Origin: Alphaproteobacteria bacterium
Lineage (GTDB): Bacteria > Pseudomonadota > Alphaproteobacteria > Rhodospirillales > WMHbin7
Length of the DNA stretch: 64,000 nt
NCBI GenBank assembly: GCA_015232335.1
Contig: JADFZV010000003.1
Span: forward strand, 62,001 to 126,000
Reading direction: 5' to 3'
Under the pieces are notes generated by a model that was not told where the DNA came from, ran no database searches, and was given only the letters and a program-made list of their open reading frames with translations. A program made the translations under genes and the position numbers. Of this stretch, positions 9,807 through 17,914 are shown piece by piece. How positions within the stretch are numbered: the stretch's first letter is position 1; each line of letters opens with the position of its first letter.

Positions 9807-11498
9807 ATGACCGAACCCGCAGCCTATCGCGTTCTGGCGCGCAAATACCGCCCGACCACCTTTGCCGATCTGATCGGCCAGGAGGCGATGGTGCGCACAC
9901 TGAGGAACGCCATCGCCAGCGGGCGTCTGGCCCATGCCTTCGTGCTGACCGGGGTGCGCGGCATCGGCAAGACCACCACCGCCCGCATCATCGCCAGGGC
10001 GCTCAATTGCGCCGAAGGCCCCACCGACAAGCCCTGCGGCATTTGCATCCACTGCACCTCGATCGCCGAGGACCGGCATGTCGATGTGCTGGAAATGGAC
10101 GCCGCCAGCCGCACCGGCGTGAACGACATCCGCGAGATCATCGAAGGCGTGCGCTATCGCCCCACCCAGGCCCGCTTCAAGATCTACATCATCGACGAAG
10201 TGCATATGCTCTCGACTGCCGCCTTCAACGCCCTGTTGAAAACGCTGGAAGAGCCGCCCGAACATGTGAAATTCATCTTCGCCACCACAGAAATCCGCAA
10301 GGTGCCGATTACCGTTCTGTCGCGCTGCCAGCGCTTCGATCTGAAGCGGGTCGATTCCGAGATGCTGGCCGCTCATTTCGCCAATATCGCCGAGAATGAG
10401 GGGGCCACGGCCGATGCGGGGGCCTTGGCCCTGATCGCCAGGGCCGCCGACGGCTCGGTGCGCGACGGACTGTCGCTGTTGGATCAGGCCATCTCCCACG
10501 GCGCCGGGCTGGTGTCGGAAGCTCAGGTGCGCGACATGCTGGGGCTGGCCGACCGCGCCCGTGTATTCGATCTGTTCGAATTGGTGATGAAAGGCGAAAT
10601 GCCCCAAGCGCTTGATCTTTTGGGGCAATCCTATGCCAGTGGGGCCGATCCCGCCGTGGTGCTGGAAGACATGCTGGAACTGGTGCATTGGCTGACGCGA
10701 GTCAAACTCGCCCCGCAGTTGGCCGAAGCGCCGGGCGTTGCGGAGGCGGAACGAGTGCGCGGCAAATCCATGGCGACCGCGCTGTCCATGGCCGCCCTCA
10801 CCAAGTCCTGGCAATTGCTGTTGAAGGGTTTGGGCGAAACCCGCAACGCCCCCTCGCCCCTGTCAGCGGCCGAAATGGTATTGATCCGCCTGGCCTTCGC
10901 AGCCGACCTGCCCAGCCCAGCCGATGCCGTGGAGTCGGTCAAACGCAATCCACCCCAGCCCCCCGCTCAAAACATTTCGTTGCCCCCTTCGGGCGGCGGA
11001 GCAAGAGCCGTCGCAGGCGGCGGGACCAGCTATGAGGCCGCCCCCGCTCCCCAGGCGCAGGCACATCTGCCCATGCCGCAAACATTCGCCGAAACCGTGG
11101 CCCTGTTTGCCGAGCGGCAAGAGCCGGTGCTGCATGCCCATCTTCAGGCCAGCGTCAATCTGGTCCATTTCGAGCCGGGCCGCATCGAAATCAATCCGAT
11201 GGCGCATGCGCCCAAAGATCTGGCCAACCGTGCAGGAGCGCTTTTGACCGAATGGACCGGCAAGCGCTGGGTGGTTAGCATTTCCAACAAACAGGGCGCC
11301 GAAACGCTGCGCGGACAGGAATTGGAGCAGGTGGCCAAGCAAAAGGCCGACGCGGCCCGCCATCCTCTGGTTCAGGCCGTGCTGGCCGCCTTTCCCGATG
11401 CCAGCATCGAAGCGGTGCGCAGCGCCCCTACCCCCGAAGCGGCTCCCGTCGTTTTCGATACCATGTCTGACATGCCCAACCAGGACGAGGATCTATGA
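9807..11498 (+). CDS. dnaX: DNA polymerase III subunit gamma/tau
   Basis: This is the 563-residue clamp-loader ATPase. The N-terminal RFC/AAA+ module starts with YRVLARKYRPTTFADLIGQ and has Walker A GVRGIGKTT. The zinc module is CAEGPTDKPCGICIHC, Walker B is IYIIDEVHMLS, and the SRC motif is TVLSRCQRF. After about residue 370 there is a low-complexity Pro/Gly/Ala linker, then a C-terminal domain (about 430-540) that in tau binds the polymerase core. I see no obvious slippery A-AAA-AAG site for a shorter gamma form. ybaB overlaps the stop by 4 bp. Confidence 0.97.
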   Translation: MTEPAAYRVLARKYRPTTFADLIGQEAMVRTLRNAIASGRLAHAFVLTGVRGIGKTTTARIIARALNCAEGPTDKPCGICIHCTSIAEDRHVDVLEMDAASRTGVNDIREIIEGVRYRPTQARFKIYIIDEVHMLSTAAFNALLKTLEEPPEHVKFIFATTEIRKVPITVLSRCQRFDLKRVDSEMLAAHFANIAENEGATADAGALALIARAADGSVRDGLSLLDQAISHGAGLVSEAQVRDMLGLADRARVFDLFELVMKGEMPQALDLLGQSYASGADPAVVLEDMLELVHWLTRVKLAPQLAEAPGVAEAERVRGKSMATALSMAALTKSWQLLLKGLGETRNAPSPLSAAEMVLIRLAFAADLPSPADAVESVKRNPPQPPAQNISLPPSGGGARAVAGGGTSYEAAPAPQAQAHLPMPQTFAETVALFAERQEPVLHAHLQASVNLVHFEPGRIEINPMAHAPKDLANRAGALLTEWTGKRWVVSISNKQGAETLRGQELEQVAKQKADAARHPLVQAVLAAFPDASIEAVRSAPTPEAAPVVFDTMSDMPNQDEDL

Positions 11499-11818
11499 AA
11501 AATATCGGACAGTTGATGAAGCAGGCCCAGCAGATGCAAAGCAAGATGGCCGAAATGCAGGCCAAACTGGCCGAGGCAGAAATGAGCGGCGCAGCGGGCG
11601 GCGGCATGGTGCGGATCACGGTCAATGGCAAGGGCGATATGAAGAAGATTTCGATCGACCCCTCGCTTCTGACCCCCGACGACAAGGAAGTGGTGGAAGA
11701 CCTGATCGTCGCCGCCTTCAACGATGCCAAGGCCAAAGTGGAAGCCTTTACGCAAGACGAAATGGGCAAGCTGACCGGCGGATTGAATCTGCCGCCAGGA
11801 ATGAAATTGCCTTTTTGA
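11495..11818 (+). CDS. YbaB/EbfC family nucleoid-associated protein
   Basis: The 107-residue product has the family layout: an N-terminal KQAQQMQSKMAEMQAKLAE helix and a central GGGMVRITVNGKGDMKKISIDP beta region. The C-terminus is NLPPGMKLPF. EbfC/YbaB dimers bind DNA and in some bacteria regulate gene expression. The ATG overlaps the dnaX stop (ATGA), and recR follows, giving the conserved dnaX-ybaB-recR order that links this protein to replication and recombination. Confidence 0.95.
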   Translation: MKNIGQLMKQAQQMQSKMAEMQAKLAEAEMSGAAGGGMVRITVNGKGDMKKISIDPSLLTPDDKEVVEDLIVAAFNDAKAKVEAFTQDEMGKLTGGLNLPPGMKLPF

Positions 11819-11824
11819 TGCCCG

Positions 11825-11916
11825 CCTCGTCCTTCGAGACGGCCCTTCGGCCCTCCTCAGGACGAGGTAATCCTTTCGCCCTCATCCTGAGGAGCGAAGC
11901 GTCTCGAAGGATGAGG
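11825..11916. repeat. Tandem intergenic palindromes between ybaB and recR
   Basis: Two hairpins follow one another. The first is 11825-11867, with CCTCGTCCT and AGGACGAGG arms. The second is 11880-11916, with CCTCATCCT and AGGATGAGG arms. They belong to the CCTCATCCTGAGGAGCG family found between genes in many alphaproteobacteria. The recR start codon lies only 14 bp past the second hairpin, so the repeat supplies the recR translation leader. Confidence 0.85.
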
Positions 11917-11930
11917 CGAAAGAGCACCCA

Positions 11931-12524
11931 ATGAATAGCCCCGAGATAGAGCATCTGATTCACCTGATGTCCCGCTTGCCGGGGCTGGGGCCGCGCTCGG
12001 CCAGACGTGCTGCGCTGACGCTGTTGAAAAAGCGGGAAGCCCTGCTGGAACCCCTGGCCAAGGCCATGAGCGATGCCGCGGCGGCCATCCGCACCTGCCC
12101 CGACTGCGGCAATCTGGACACGCAAGTCCCCTGCGCCATCTGCACCGACGAGATGCGCGATGGCGGCGTTCTGTGCGTGGTGGCCGATGTGGCGGATCTG
12201 TGGGCGCTTGAACGTTCCGGCGCTTTTCGTGGACGCTATCATGTGCTGGGGGGAACGCTTTCCGCCCTCGACGGAATCGGGCCGGACGATCTGAATCTGC
12301 CCAGCCTGATCGAACGGGCGGCGAACCCTTCTCTGCGCGAAGTGATTCTGGCGCTGGGCGCCACCGTGACCGGACAAACTACCGCCCATTACATCACCGA
12401 CCGCCTATCGCGCCCCGACCTTCAGATATCCGGCCTGGCCCACGGCGTTCCCGTGGGCGGTGAGCTGGATTTCCTGGATGACGGCACGCTGTCGGCGGCA
12501 ATTTCGGCAAGACGTCCGGTTTAA
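11931..12524 (+). CDS. recR: Recombination mediator RecR
   Basis: The 197-residue product has full RecR length. It has the helix-hairpin-helix segment [14 protein letters not shown] near residue 17 and a zinc finger CPDCG-CAIC near residues 57-70. The Toprim domain ([13 protein letters not shown]) and a C-terminal Walker-like [10 protein letters not shown] segment follow. With RecO and RecF it loads RecA at gapped DNA. The ATG at 11931 gives the usual N-terminus; the upstream leader is formed by palindromic repeats with GATGAGG as the nearest purine-rich stretch. Confidence 0.97.
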   Translation: MNSPEIEHLIHLMSRLPGLGPRSARRAALTLLKKREALLEPLAKAMSDAAAAIRTCPDCGNLDTQVPCAICTDEMRDGGVLCVVADVADLWALERSGAFRGRYHVLGGTLSALDGIGPDDLNLPSLIERAANPSLREVILALGATVTGQTTAHYITDRLSRPDLQISGLAHGVPVGGELDFLDDGTLSAAISARRPV

Positions 12525-12784
12525 TCTTCGTCGACGCCGAATGCCTCGTCGATAGCATTCTGGCGCATGGCGTAATAGAGGATGGTCATGACAAAAACGG
12601 CCAGAGACCCCTGCGTTGCCATGTAATAGCCCATGGGGAACCCGGCGGCCCTGATCTCGTTCAGGCTGGGGGTGAACAGATGCACCAGGAAGCTGAAAAT
12701 GAACCAAAACCCCAGCACCATCCAAGCCAGCCTGGACGATCTGCTCCAATAGGTTTTGTCACTTCTAAGCGGCAAGTCCGACAT
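12521..12784 (-). CDS. DUF4212 small subunit-like membrane protein (orphan)
   Basis: The 87-residue product has two hydrophobic segments and the DUF4212 pattern: [21 protein letters not shown], a [13 protein letters not shown] turn, and an acidic AFGVDED end. This family normally forms the small subunit of VC_2705-type sodium/solute symporters, encoded directly before the large subunit. Here no large subunit is adjacent; the gene converges on recR (4-bp overlap) and diverges from a CBS-DUF294 gene. A complete pair exists at 28.3-30.6 kb. The ATG at 12784 has the purine-rich AAGAAAGAG upstream. Confidence 0.85.
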   Translation of the reverse strand: MSDLPLRSDKTYWSRSSRLAWMVLGFWFIFSFLVHLFTPSLNEIRAAGFPMGYYMATQGSLAVFVMTILYYAMRQNAIDEAFGVDED

Positions 12785-12992
12785 GTCGAATCGCTCTTTC
12801 TTTAAACGCAACCCAGATCTGTAATCAAATGTAATGCCAATGCAGGCGAATAAGAACTGGAAATTGATTGCACTTTGAGACATTGTGGAATTTGCAATCT
12901 GCCGATAAGCCATGGGGCGTTTCCGTGCCGACGTTCTTACCGCCTGCTGCAACGTCTCAACAAGCCTTGGGGCAATCCCTTGAATTTCTTTC

Positions 12993-14459
12993 ATGGACGT
13001 TGGCGCCGTGAAGCTTGACACCTCCTCGCTGGAACGCATCGACAGCTTTCCCTACAGGCACAAGGTGGCTGAGGTGATGAGCGCCCCCGTGGTCAGTGTG
13101 CCCCTGAAATCGACCCTGATCGAGGCGGCAAGGCTGATGGCGGAAAAAGGCATCAGCTCGATTCTGGTGGCCGATGAGGACAACAAGGCGCAGGGCATCG
13201 TGACCGAGCGCGACGTGCTGAGGGCCGTGGCGCAAACCGGCAGCATCGGCATGCATCAGCCCTTGAATGCCGTCATGAGCGCCCCGGTTGCCACCGTGCG
13301 CGAGGATGCCCTGGTCTTTGTGGCCCTGGGCCGCATGGATCGTCTGAAAATTCGCCATCTGGTGGTGGTGGATCGTCAAGGCCGTCCGGTCGGCATGGTT
13401 TCCGCCCGCTCGCTGTTGAAGCTGCGCGCAGGTGCTGCCCTGGCCTTGGGCGATGAAATCTCCAGCGCCCCCGATGCCAAGGCGCTAGCCCAGGCCCATG
13501 ACAAAGTGCCCAGCTTGGCCCAGGCCCTGCTGGAAGAAGGCGTGGAAGCCACGGGTATTGCCAATGTCATCAGCACGGTGCTGCGCGATATTACGGCCAG
13601 GGCCGCAGAGATTTCTGAGCGGGCCATGGCCGAGGATGGCTGGGGCGGCCCGCCTGTTCCCGGCTGTCTGTTGATTTTGGGGTCTGGCGGGCGCGGCGAA
13701 GCCCTGTTCAGCGCCGATCAGGATAATGCCATCATCTATGAGGGCGGGCCCGAGGCCGATCCCTGGTATGCCGAAATCTCACGTCGCATCTGCGAAGCCC
13801 TCAACCTTGCGGGTGTTCCCAAATGCAGGGGTGACGTCATGTGCGTCAACGCCCAGTGGCGGCAGAGTTCTGATGGCTGGAAGGCCGAGATCGACCGGTG
13901 GATGAGCAAGGCCAAGGGCGAGGAGATCGCCTCTTGCGATATCTTCATCGATTTCAAGGCGGTCTATGGCACGCAAAAACTGGCCGATCCCATCCGCCAG
14001 TATGTGCAGGAAAAGGCCGCTGCCTCTGCTTCCTTCCTGCGTCTTCTGGCTGCCTCGGCGACAGAAATGCGACCGTCCTTTGGCCTGTTCGGAAATATCC
14101 GCACCACCGAGGGACGCTTCGACATCAAAAAGTCGGGATTTTTGCTGCTGGTGGGTGCGGTGCGCGTGCTGGCTCTCAAAAACGGCATCGAAGCCCTCTC
14201 AACCCGCGAGCGGCTGGCCGCCCTTGCCAAGGGCGGACACCTGCAGCAAAGCGATATGACGGCGCTGTCGCGCTTGCATGATTTCATGATCGGCCTTCAA
14301 ATTCGCCAGCAACTGTCTGATCTGAAAAATGGCTTGGTGCCGTCAGACCGCGTCGATCCCAAGATCATGAGCCGAGCCGAACGCTCGTATCTGAAAGAGG
14401 GACTGAAACGTCTAAGCACCCTGGCCTTGGCAATGCAAAACACTCTGTCTGCCGTTTGA
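12993..14459 (+). CDS. CBS-pair/DUF294 nucleotidyltransferase-like signalling protein (copy 1)
   Basis: The 488-residue soluble protein has two CBS domains (about residues 20-140). A DUF294 nucleotidyltransferase-like domain follows with the motif LILGSGGRGEALFSADQDNA near residue 224, then a DUF294_C helical domain. The GSxGR and DQDN residues are those of active-type nucleotidyltransferases related to GlnD; the substrate is unknown. The family is commonly encoded next to VC_2705-type symporters, so it probably senses adenylate state and modulates transport. It is divergent from a DUF4212 gene and has a close paralogue at 32.0-33.5 kb sharing FPYRH, VSEVMSAP-like and DIFIDFKAV segments. Confidence 0.88.
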   Translation: MDVGAVKLDTSSLERIDSFPYRHKVAEVMSAPVVSVPLKSTLIEAARLMAEKGISSILVADEDNKAQGIVTERDVLRAVAQTGSIGMHQPLNAVMSAPVATVREDALVFVALGRMDRLKIRHLVVVDRQGRPVGMVSARSLLKLRAGAALALGDEISSAPDAKALAQAHDKVPSLAQALLEEGVEATGIANVISTVLRDITARAAEISERAMAEDGWGGPPVPGCLLILGSGGRGEALFSADQDNAIIYEGGPEADPWYAEISRRICEALNLAGVPKCRGDVMCVNAQWRQSSDGWKAEIDRWMSKAKGEEIASCDIFIDFKAVYGTQKLADPIRQYVQEKAAASASFLRLLAASATEMRPSFGLFGNIRTTEGRFDIKKSGFLLLVGAVRVLALKNGIEALSTRERLAALAKGGHLQQSDMTALSRLHDFMIGLQIRQQLSDLKNGLVPSDRVDPKIMSRAERSYLKEGLKRLSTLALAMQNTLSAV

Positions 14460-14462
14460 GCC

Positions 14463-15476
14463 TTGGGCGACGACACCACCCTCGTCACGCCGGAACAAGC
14501 CCTGGCCCTGGCCAGCACACTCTTGCAGGGCGGGCATTGCGAGCAGGCCGCCTCGATTCTGGAACAGATTGCCGCCCAAGGGTATGAATCGGCCCACCGC
14601 CTTTTGTTGCTGGCAAGAATCGCTCGCCTGCAGTCGCGCCTGGACGAGGCCGCCCGCCTGTTCCATGCCGCCTCTGATGCCGATCCCGCCCTGGACGAAG
14701 CCCATGCCGGGCTGATTGGCGTTCTGGAAGCCCAGGGGAAATATGATCAAGCCGCCGTGGCCCTCAGGCGCGCCCGCATCGACCGCAACAGCCAGCGCGC
14801 CAGGGCCGATGCGCTGCTGAAGGAATCCATAACCTCCCCTGCCCCAATCATCATCGATGCAGGTGCGCATTTGGGGGAAAGCTGTGATCGCTTTTTGACC
14901 CTTTTCCCCAGGGCTTGCCTGCATGCTTTCGAGCCAGTCCCCGTCCTTGCACAGGGATTGCGCACAAAATTCGCTGCCAATCCGCAGATTCGCGTGGTCT
15001 CCAAGGGCTTGAGCGATGCCGAGGGGGAATTGATCTTTCACGCCAATCAGGACGACGCCACGGGAAGCTTCCTTCCTCTGGATGCGGCCTCTCCCTATGC
15101 CGCCCAAGCCGGAAACAGCCCGGCACAAAGCTGCACCGTGCCCACAACGACACTGGATGCCTATTGTGCCCAACAGACCATCGCCAGAATCGATCTGCTG
15201 AAACTTGACGTGCAGGGGCACGAAGCGGCCTGTCTGGCCGGAGCACAGAACTTGCTGCGGCAAGGCGCCATCGGCGCCATTCAGGTGGAAATCATTACAG
15301 CCCCTTTTTACGCCAAACCGGGTTCATTCCTAGATATCGAGCGCCATCTGATCCCGCTTGGCTGGCGCCTGGCCACCCTCTTTGACGTCTTTCCCGATCT
15401 GGGGGCCCCCTTATTCCAGTTGGACGCCATCTACCAGCCCCCCGGCAATACCGGCCAGGATGCCCAAGAAGATTGA
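14463..15476 (+). CDS. FkbM-family methyltransferase with N-terminal TPR-like repeats
   Basis: The 337-residue product starts at a TTG three bases after the upstream stop. Residues 5-110 are helical TPR-like repeats rich in Ala and Leu. The FkbM methyltransferase domain follows, with the SAM loop IIDAGAHLGESCDRF near residue 124, FEPVP, and the LLKLDVQGHEAACLAGA signature near residue 243. FkbM enzymes O-methylate sugars or polyketides; the substrate here is not evident. Close packing behind the CBS-DUF294 gene suggests read-through transcription, but no functional link is obvious. Confidence 0.85.
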   Translation: MGDDTTLVTPEQALALASTLLQGGHCEQAASILEQIAAQGYESAHRLLLLARIARLQSRLDEAARLFHAASDADPALDEAHAGLIGVLEAQGKYDQAAVALRRARIDRNSQRARADALLKESITSPAPIIIDAGAHLGESCDRFLTLFPRACLHAFEPVPVLAQGLRTKFAANPQIRVVSKGLSDAEGELIFHANQDDATGSFLPLDAASPYAAQAGNSPAQSCTVPTTTLDAYCAQQTIARIDLLKLDVQGHEAACLAGAQNLLRQGAIGAIQVEIITAPFYAKPGSFLDIERHLIPLGWRLATLFDVFPDLGAPLFQLDAIYQPPGNTGQDAQED

Positions 15477-15512
15477 CGTTAACGGGCCTGTCGGCTAGAA
15501 GCTGAACCCCAA

Positions 15513-15605
15513 GGAGAGATGGCCGAGCGGCTGAAGGCGACGGTTTGCTAAACCGTTGTACGGGGTAAACCCGTACCGAGGGTTCGAATCCCTCTCTCTC
15601 CGCCA
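15513..15605 (+). tRNA. tRNA-Ser (anticodon GCU)
   Basis: This is a class II tRNA with acceptor GGAGAGA/TCTCTCC, anticodon stem around TTTGCTAAA (anticodon GCT), a long variable arm TGTACGGGGTAAACCCGTACC, T-loop TTCGAAT and an encoded CCA (15603-15605). Its 3' two-thirds is the integration site of the mobile element that follows, and the gene stays intact at the left junction. Confidence 0.97.
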
Positions 15606-15608
15606 AAC
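15545..15608 (+). repeat. Left attachment repeat (attL)
   Basis: These 64 bp are identical to 24948-25011. They run from the anticodon loop of tRNA-Ser(GCU) through its CCA and three bases beyond. This copy belongs to the complete tRNA. Confidence 0.95.
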
Positions 15609-15629
15609 CTTGAAAAATATAGCGTTTTT

Positions 15630-15702
15630 GTTGATGGTTGTTGATGGATGATCGGCGGCTGTTGATGATTTTTTCTGTGCCACTGTGGCACCAGTGTGGC
15701 AC
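15630..15702 (+). promoter_or_regulatory. Helically phased direct repeats near attL (putative integrase/excisionase arm sites)
   Basis: GTTGATG occurs at 15630, 15640 and 15661 (steps of 10 and 21 bp). ACTGTGGCAC (15682-15691) and AGTGTGGCAC (15693-15702) are 11 bp apart. The second pair recurs with the same spacing near the right end (24833-24853). Such phased repeats just inside the att site fit arm-type binding sites for the integrase or Xis. Confidence 0.6.
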
Positions 15703-16054
15703 GCCACACCGGCCCCCTCTTGTCAGCCGCCTCGATTCGAGTTAAAAAAGGCAATCCCAATGCCCCCAGGCAGGGGATGATGTCGGAACCGGCGGCCTAA
15801 CTGTGAAAACAAAGTGGGACGAGGGAGCGTATGGACGGACTTATTAAGGCAGCCTGGGGGAAGAGTGTTTGTGAGTTGGACCCCAAATTAGAATCCCCTG
15901 CGCGAGAAATCGTGAAAGGCACTTCTGGGGACCGCGCAATCGTCCGGGAACGGTCACCGACCGCCGGGCAGACCAACTCACGCACCGCTGGCTGGCCTAT
16001 CGAGTGGGATCGGTAGGTTGCCCGCCGCACTTGCGGCGAACACGCGGTGCAACA
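15703..16054. other. Left-end region of the element without a clear gene
   Basis: This 352-bp stretch lies between the putative arm sites and the HTH gene. A 61-codon frame from the ATG at 15831 to 16016 has a fair GAGGGAG ribosome site but no recognisable similarity and no supporting context, so I do not call it. The promoter of the HTH-rep unit is probably here. Confidence 0.4.
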
Positions 16055-16318
16055 ATGACCTATAGCTCCAAGCTCCTTTTGACGACCGACGAGGCGGCAG
16101 AACTCCTGAACCTCAAGCCCCAGACTCTTCGCGTTTGGCGAAGCGCAAAACCCAAAAAAGGCCCCGACTTCGTAAAATTCGGCAAAGGGCCTGGCGCTCG
16201 CATTCGATATCGGCTTGAGGATCTGATGGCTTGGGCCGCCGGCCTTGTCGTTCGTCGGCCAGGCCGTCCCAAGAGGCAGAGAACTTACACCCCAGAAATG
16301 ACAGCGGCTGCAGCGTAG
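16055..16318 (+). CDS. Excisionase/AlpA-like helix-turn-helix protein
   Basis: The 87-residue product has a winged helix-turn-helix of the MerR/AlpA type at its N-terminus: LLTTDEAAELLNLKPQTLRVWR, then GPDFVKFGKGPGARIRYRLEDLMAW. Proteins of this kind bind att-site DNA and direct excision, or regulate element genes. The basic tail VVRRPGRPKRQR fits DNA binding. The ATG at 16055 gives the canonical start; upstream codons in frame do not resemble the family. It is the first gene inside the left end and lies 27 bp before rep, so it may also control replication. Confidence 0.78.
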   Translation: MTYSSKLLLTTDEAAELLNLKPQTLRVWRSAKPKKGPDFVKFGKGPGARIRYRLEDLMAWAAGLVVRRPGRPKRQRTYTPEMTAAAA

Positions 16319-16345
16319 CCCCCTTAATTCCTCGGTTTCAGGGCC

Positions 16346-17509
16346 ATGGGAAAGGGAGCGGCTGCAGCCGCGTCTGCCAGTGTGTCGCCAACGCGCGCAC
16401 TGGCTAAGAGCAATATATCCGCCGGAGAGTCCGCCAGCAAGGGGCGGCAACGCCGCCCCCTCGGTAGAGTTACCAATACGGTTGACGCTGCCGCTTTCGG
16501 GGGATGGTCGCAACGACGGAAACGATACTATTTACAGGAGGTTGCCGGGATGATCTTGGGGAAACATAGGGTCGGCAACTGCTGCCGACTAACAATCTTG
16601 GGAAAGGCTGGCAACGTCGCACTTGTCAGCGACGGAAAAAAGTCAGGCTATCGCGGCGTTCAGCGATGCGGCTCCGTTTGGGTCTGCCCGGTGTGCTCGC
16701 GGAAGATCAGTGAAGAACGCAAGGAGGAGCTAAACGAGCTGCTGGGATGGGCACGATCTGAGGGCCTCGTGCCGATTATGCTCACCTTGACCTTCAGCCA
16801 CAGCCGACAGGACAACCTAAAACGCATCCTTAAGGCAATGAAAAGCGCCCTCAAGCGCTTTCGCCAAAGCCGCCTCTGGCGGTCTTTGGAAAGAGAGGGC
16901 GACGTGGTGGCGACCGAGGTCAAGCATGGACAGGCAAACGGCTGGCATCCTCATGAGCATTTATTGATTCTGCTCCGGGCGACAAACGAAGAAAATGCAT
17001 TAGCTTCAATCGAAGCACTGCGAAGCGAGTGGACGCGCTGCCTCGGCCATGAAGGACTAAAATGCAACGCACATGGTTTCGAGGTGCAGGGCGCGGCATC
17101 TGCCGGGGACTATATTTCAAAGTGGGGGACTGCCGAGGAAATCACTCTTTCCGGCCACAAATCAAAAGGCGGACTCCATCCATTCGGCTTGCTTGAATTG
17201 GCCGCCAGCGGCGATAAGCATGCTGCCGCGTTGTTCAAGGAATATGTCGATGCCTTTCATGGTAAACGGCAACTTGTGTGGAGCCGTGGCCTCAAGAAAA
17301 AAATCAAAATTCACGACGTCACTGACGAGGAAATTGCTCAAAAAGAGGAAAAGGGCGGCGAAGTGTTTGTGCTTTTTGACTTCGAGCAATGGAAAGCGAT
17401 TTGTCGTGTTCGCGGACTGAGAGGAGAATTGCTGGACCTGGCCGTTCAAGGCGGGCAGGAGGCCGTGGAAAAACGGCTTCAGGCTCTTCAGCAGGGACCG
17501 CCTACCTGA
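16346..17509 (+). CDS. Rolling-circle replication initiator (Rep_1-type HUH endonuclease)
   Basis: The 387-residue protein carries the hallmarks of plasmid Rep proteins that nick the double-strand origin. There is an N-terminal zinc-like cluster, RCGSVWVCPVCSRKI near residue 109; motif 1, MLTLTFSHS near residue 145; and the metal-binding HUH motif GWHPHEHLLILL near residue 198. The catalytic Tyr is in GDYISKWG near residue 257. The N-terminal 50 residues are Ala/Ser/Arg-rich and less conserved, so an internal start is possible. It marks the element as plasmid-derived. The GC-rich hairpin region just downstream is a candidate origin. Confidence 0.88.
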   Translation: MGKGAAAAASASVSPTRALAKSNISAGESASKGRQRRPLGRVTNTVDAAAFGGWSQRRKRYYLQEVAGMILGKHRVGNCCRLTILGKAGNVALVSDGKKSGYRGVQRCGSVWVCPVCSRKISEERKEELNELLGWARSEGLVPIMLTLTFSHSRQDNLKRILKAMKSALKRFRQSRLWRSLEREGDVVATEVKHGQANGWHPHEHLLILLRATNEENALASIEALRSEWTRCLGHEGLKCNAHGFEVQGAASAGDYISKWGTAEEITLSGHKSKGGLHPFGLLELAASGDKHAAALFKEYVDAFHGKRQLVWSRGLKKKIKIHDVTDEEIAQKEEKGGEVFVLFDFEQWKAICRVRGLRGELLDLAVQGGQEAVEKRLQALQQGPPT

Positions 17510-17735
17510 CGCGGCGGCAAGCGCCGCGCTCGCCTGGCTCGGGCGGGTCCCGTGCCCGCCCTCGCTTACCTTAGGCGGCTTCGTCCTTCAGTGCTGATTA
17601 ATGCTGCCTGAAGGCGTCGCGCGCCCCTGCTAAGCGGGGGCGCTTGCTTTCCTCGTAACGGTCGCTCGCACGCGACGCGACCTACGAGGCGTGGCGCTCT
17701 TCGCGCCACATTCGCCAGCAAGGAAGGGGGAAGAA
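17510..17735 (+). other. Hairpin-rich region downstream of rep (terminator and candidate origin)
   Basis: No gene is seen here. Three hairpins are visible: 17541-17561 (GGGCGGG/CCCGCCC); 17621-17643 (GCGCCCC/GGGGCGC followed by TTGCTTT, a likely rep terminator); and 17651-17689 (CCTCGTA/TACGAGG outer and GTCGC/GCGAC inner stems). Rolling-circle origins are typically such extruding hairpins near rep, so a replication origin is a reasonable but unproven reading. Confidence 0.5.
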
Positions 17736-17885
17736 AAATCACCCCTGCACGCAGGGAAACACCACCTTAGCCATCCTGGGAGGGTCTCTCTGGAAATTCT
17801 CACCCCTGCACGCAGGGAAACAGCTTCGACATTCTTGCAGGCGACCCGCTGCCCGTCTTCTCACCCCTGCACCCAGGGAAACAGC
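17736..17885 (-). CRISPR. CRISPR-like mini-array: three repeats, two 33-bp spacers, no cas genes
   Basis: A 28-bp unit recurs at 17736-17763, 17797-17824 and 17858-17885 with an exact 61-bp period. The core TCACCCCTGCAC(G/C)CAGGGAAACA is 23 bp long. The two intervening spacers (17764-17796 and 17825-17857) are both 33 bp and unrelated to each other. Each repeat contains CCCTG-loop-CAGGG; the only change in the third copy lies in the loop. Read on the minus strand the unit (GCTGTTTCCCTGCGTGCAGGG then GTGA) resembles type I-E repeats, whose usual period is 61. In that orientation the leftmost copy is the last repeat, and its 3' end is the one that diverges, as terminal repeats do. No cas gene is in the window. 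Confidence 0.68.
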
Positions 17886-17914
17886 CGTTCAGAAAACTAG
17901 CAGCATGCCTCTTT

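Noticed and set aside
9720..10814. 364-codon minus-strand frame
   Set aside because: It is antisense to dnaX and the SRP RNA gene, with no domain and His/Gly-rich composition.
10966..11040. Possible repeat insertion in the dnaX linker
   Set aside because: The Gly/Pro-rich stretch is normal for the variable tau linker and matches no other repeat in the window.
15831..16016. 61-codon frame at the left end of the element
   Set aside because: It has a fair ribosome site but no similarity, no overlap with neighbours and an unlikely composition.
17736..17885. Reading the 61-bp repeats as replication iterons
   Set aside because: Rolling-circle Reps use a hairpin nick site rather than long-period iterons, and equal 33-bp unrelated spacers fit CRISPR better; it is kept as the main alternative, not fully excluded.
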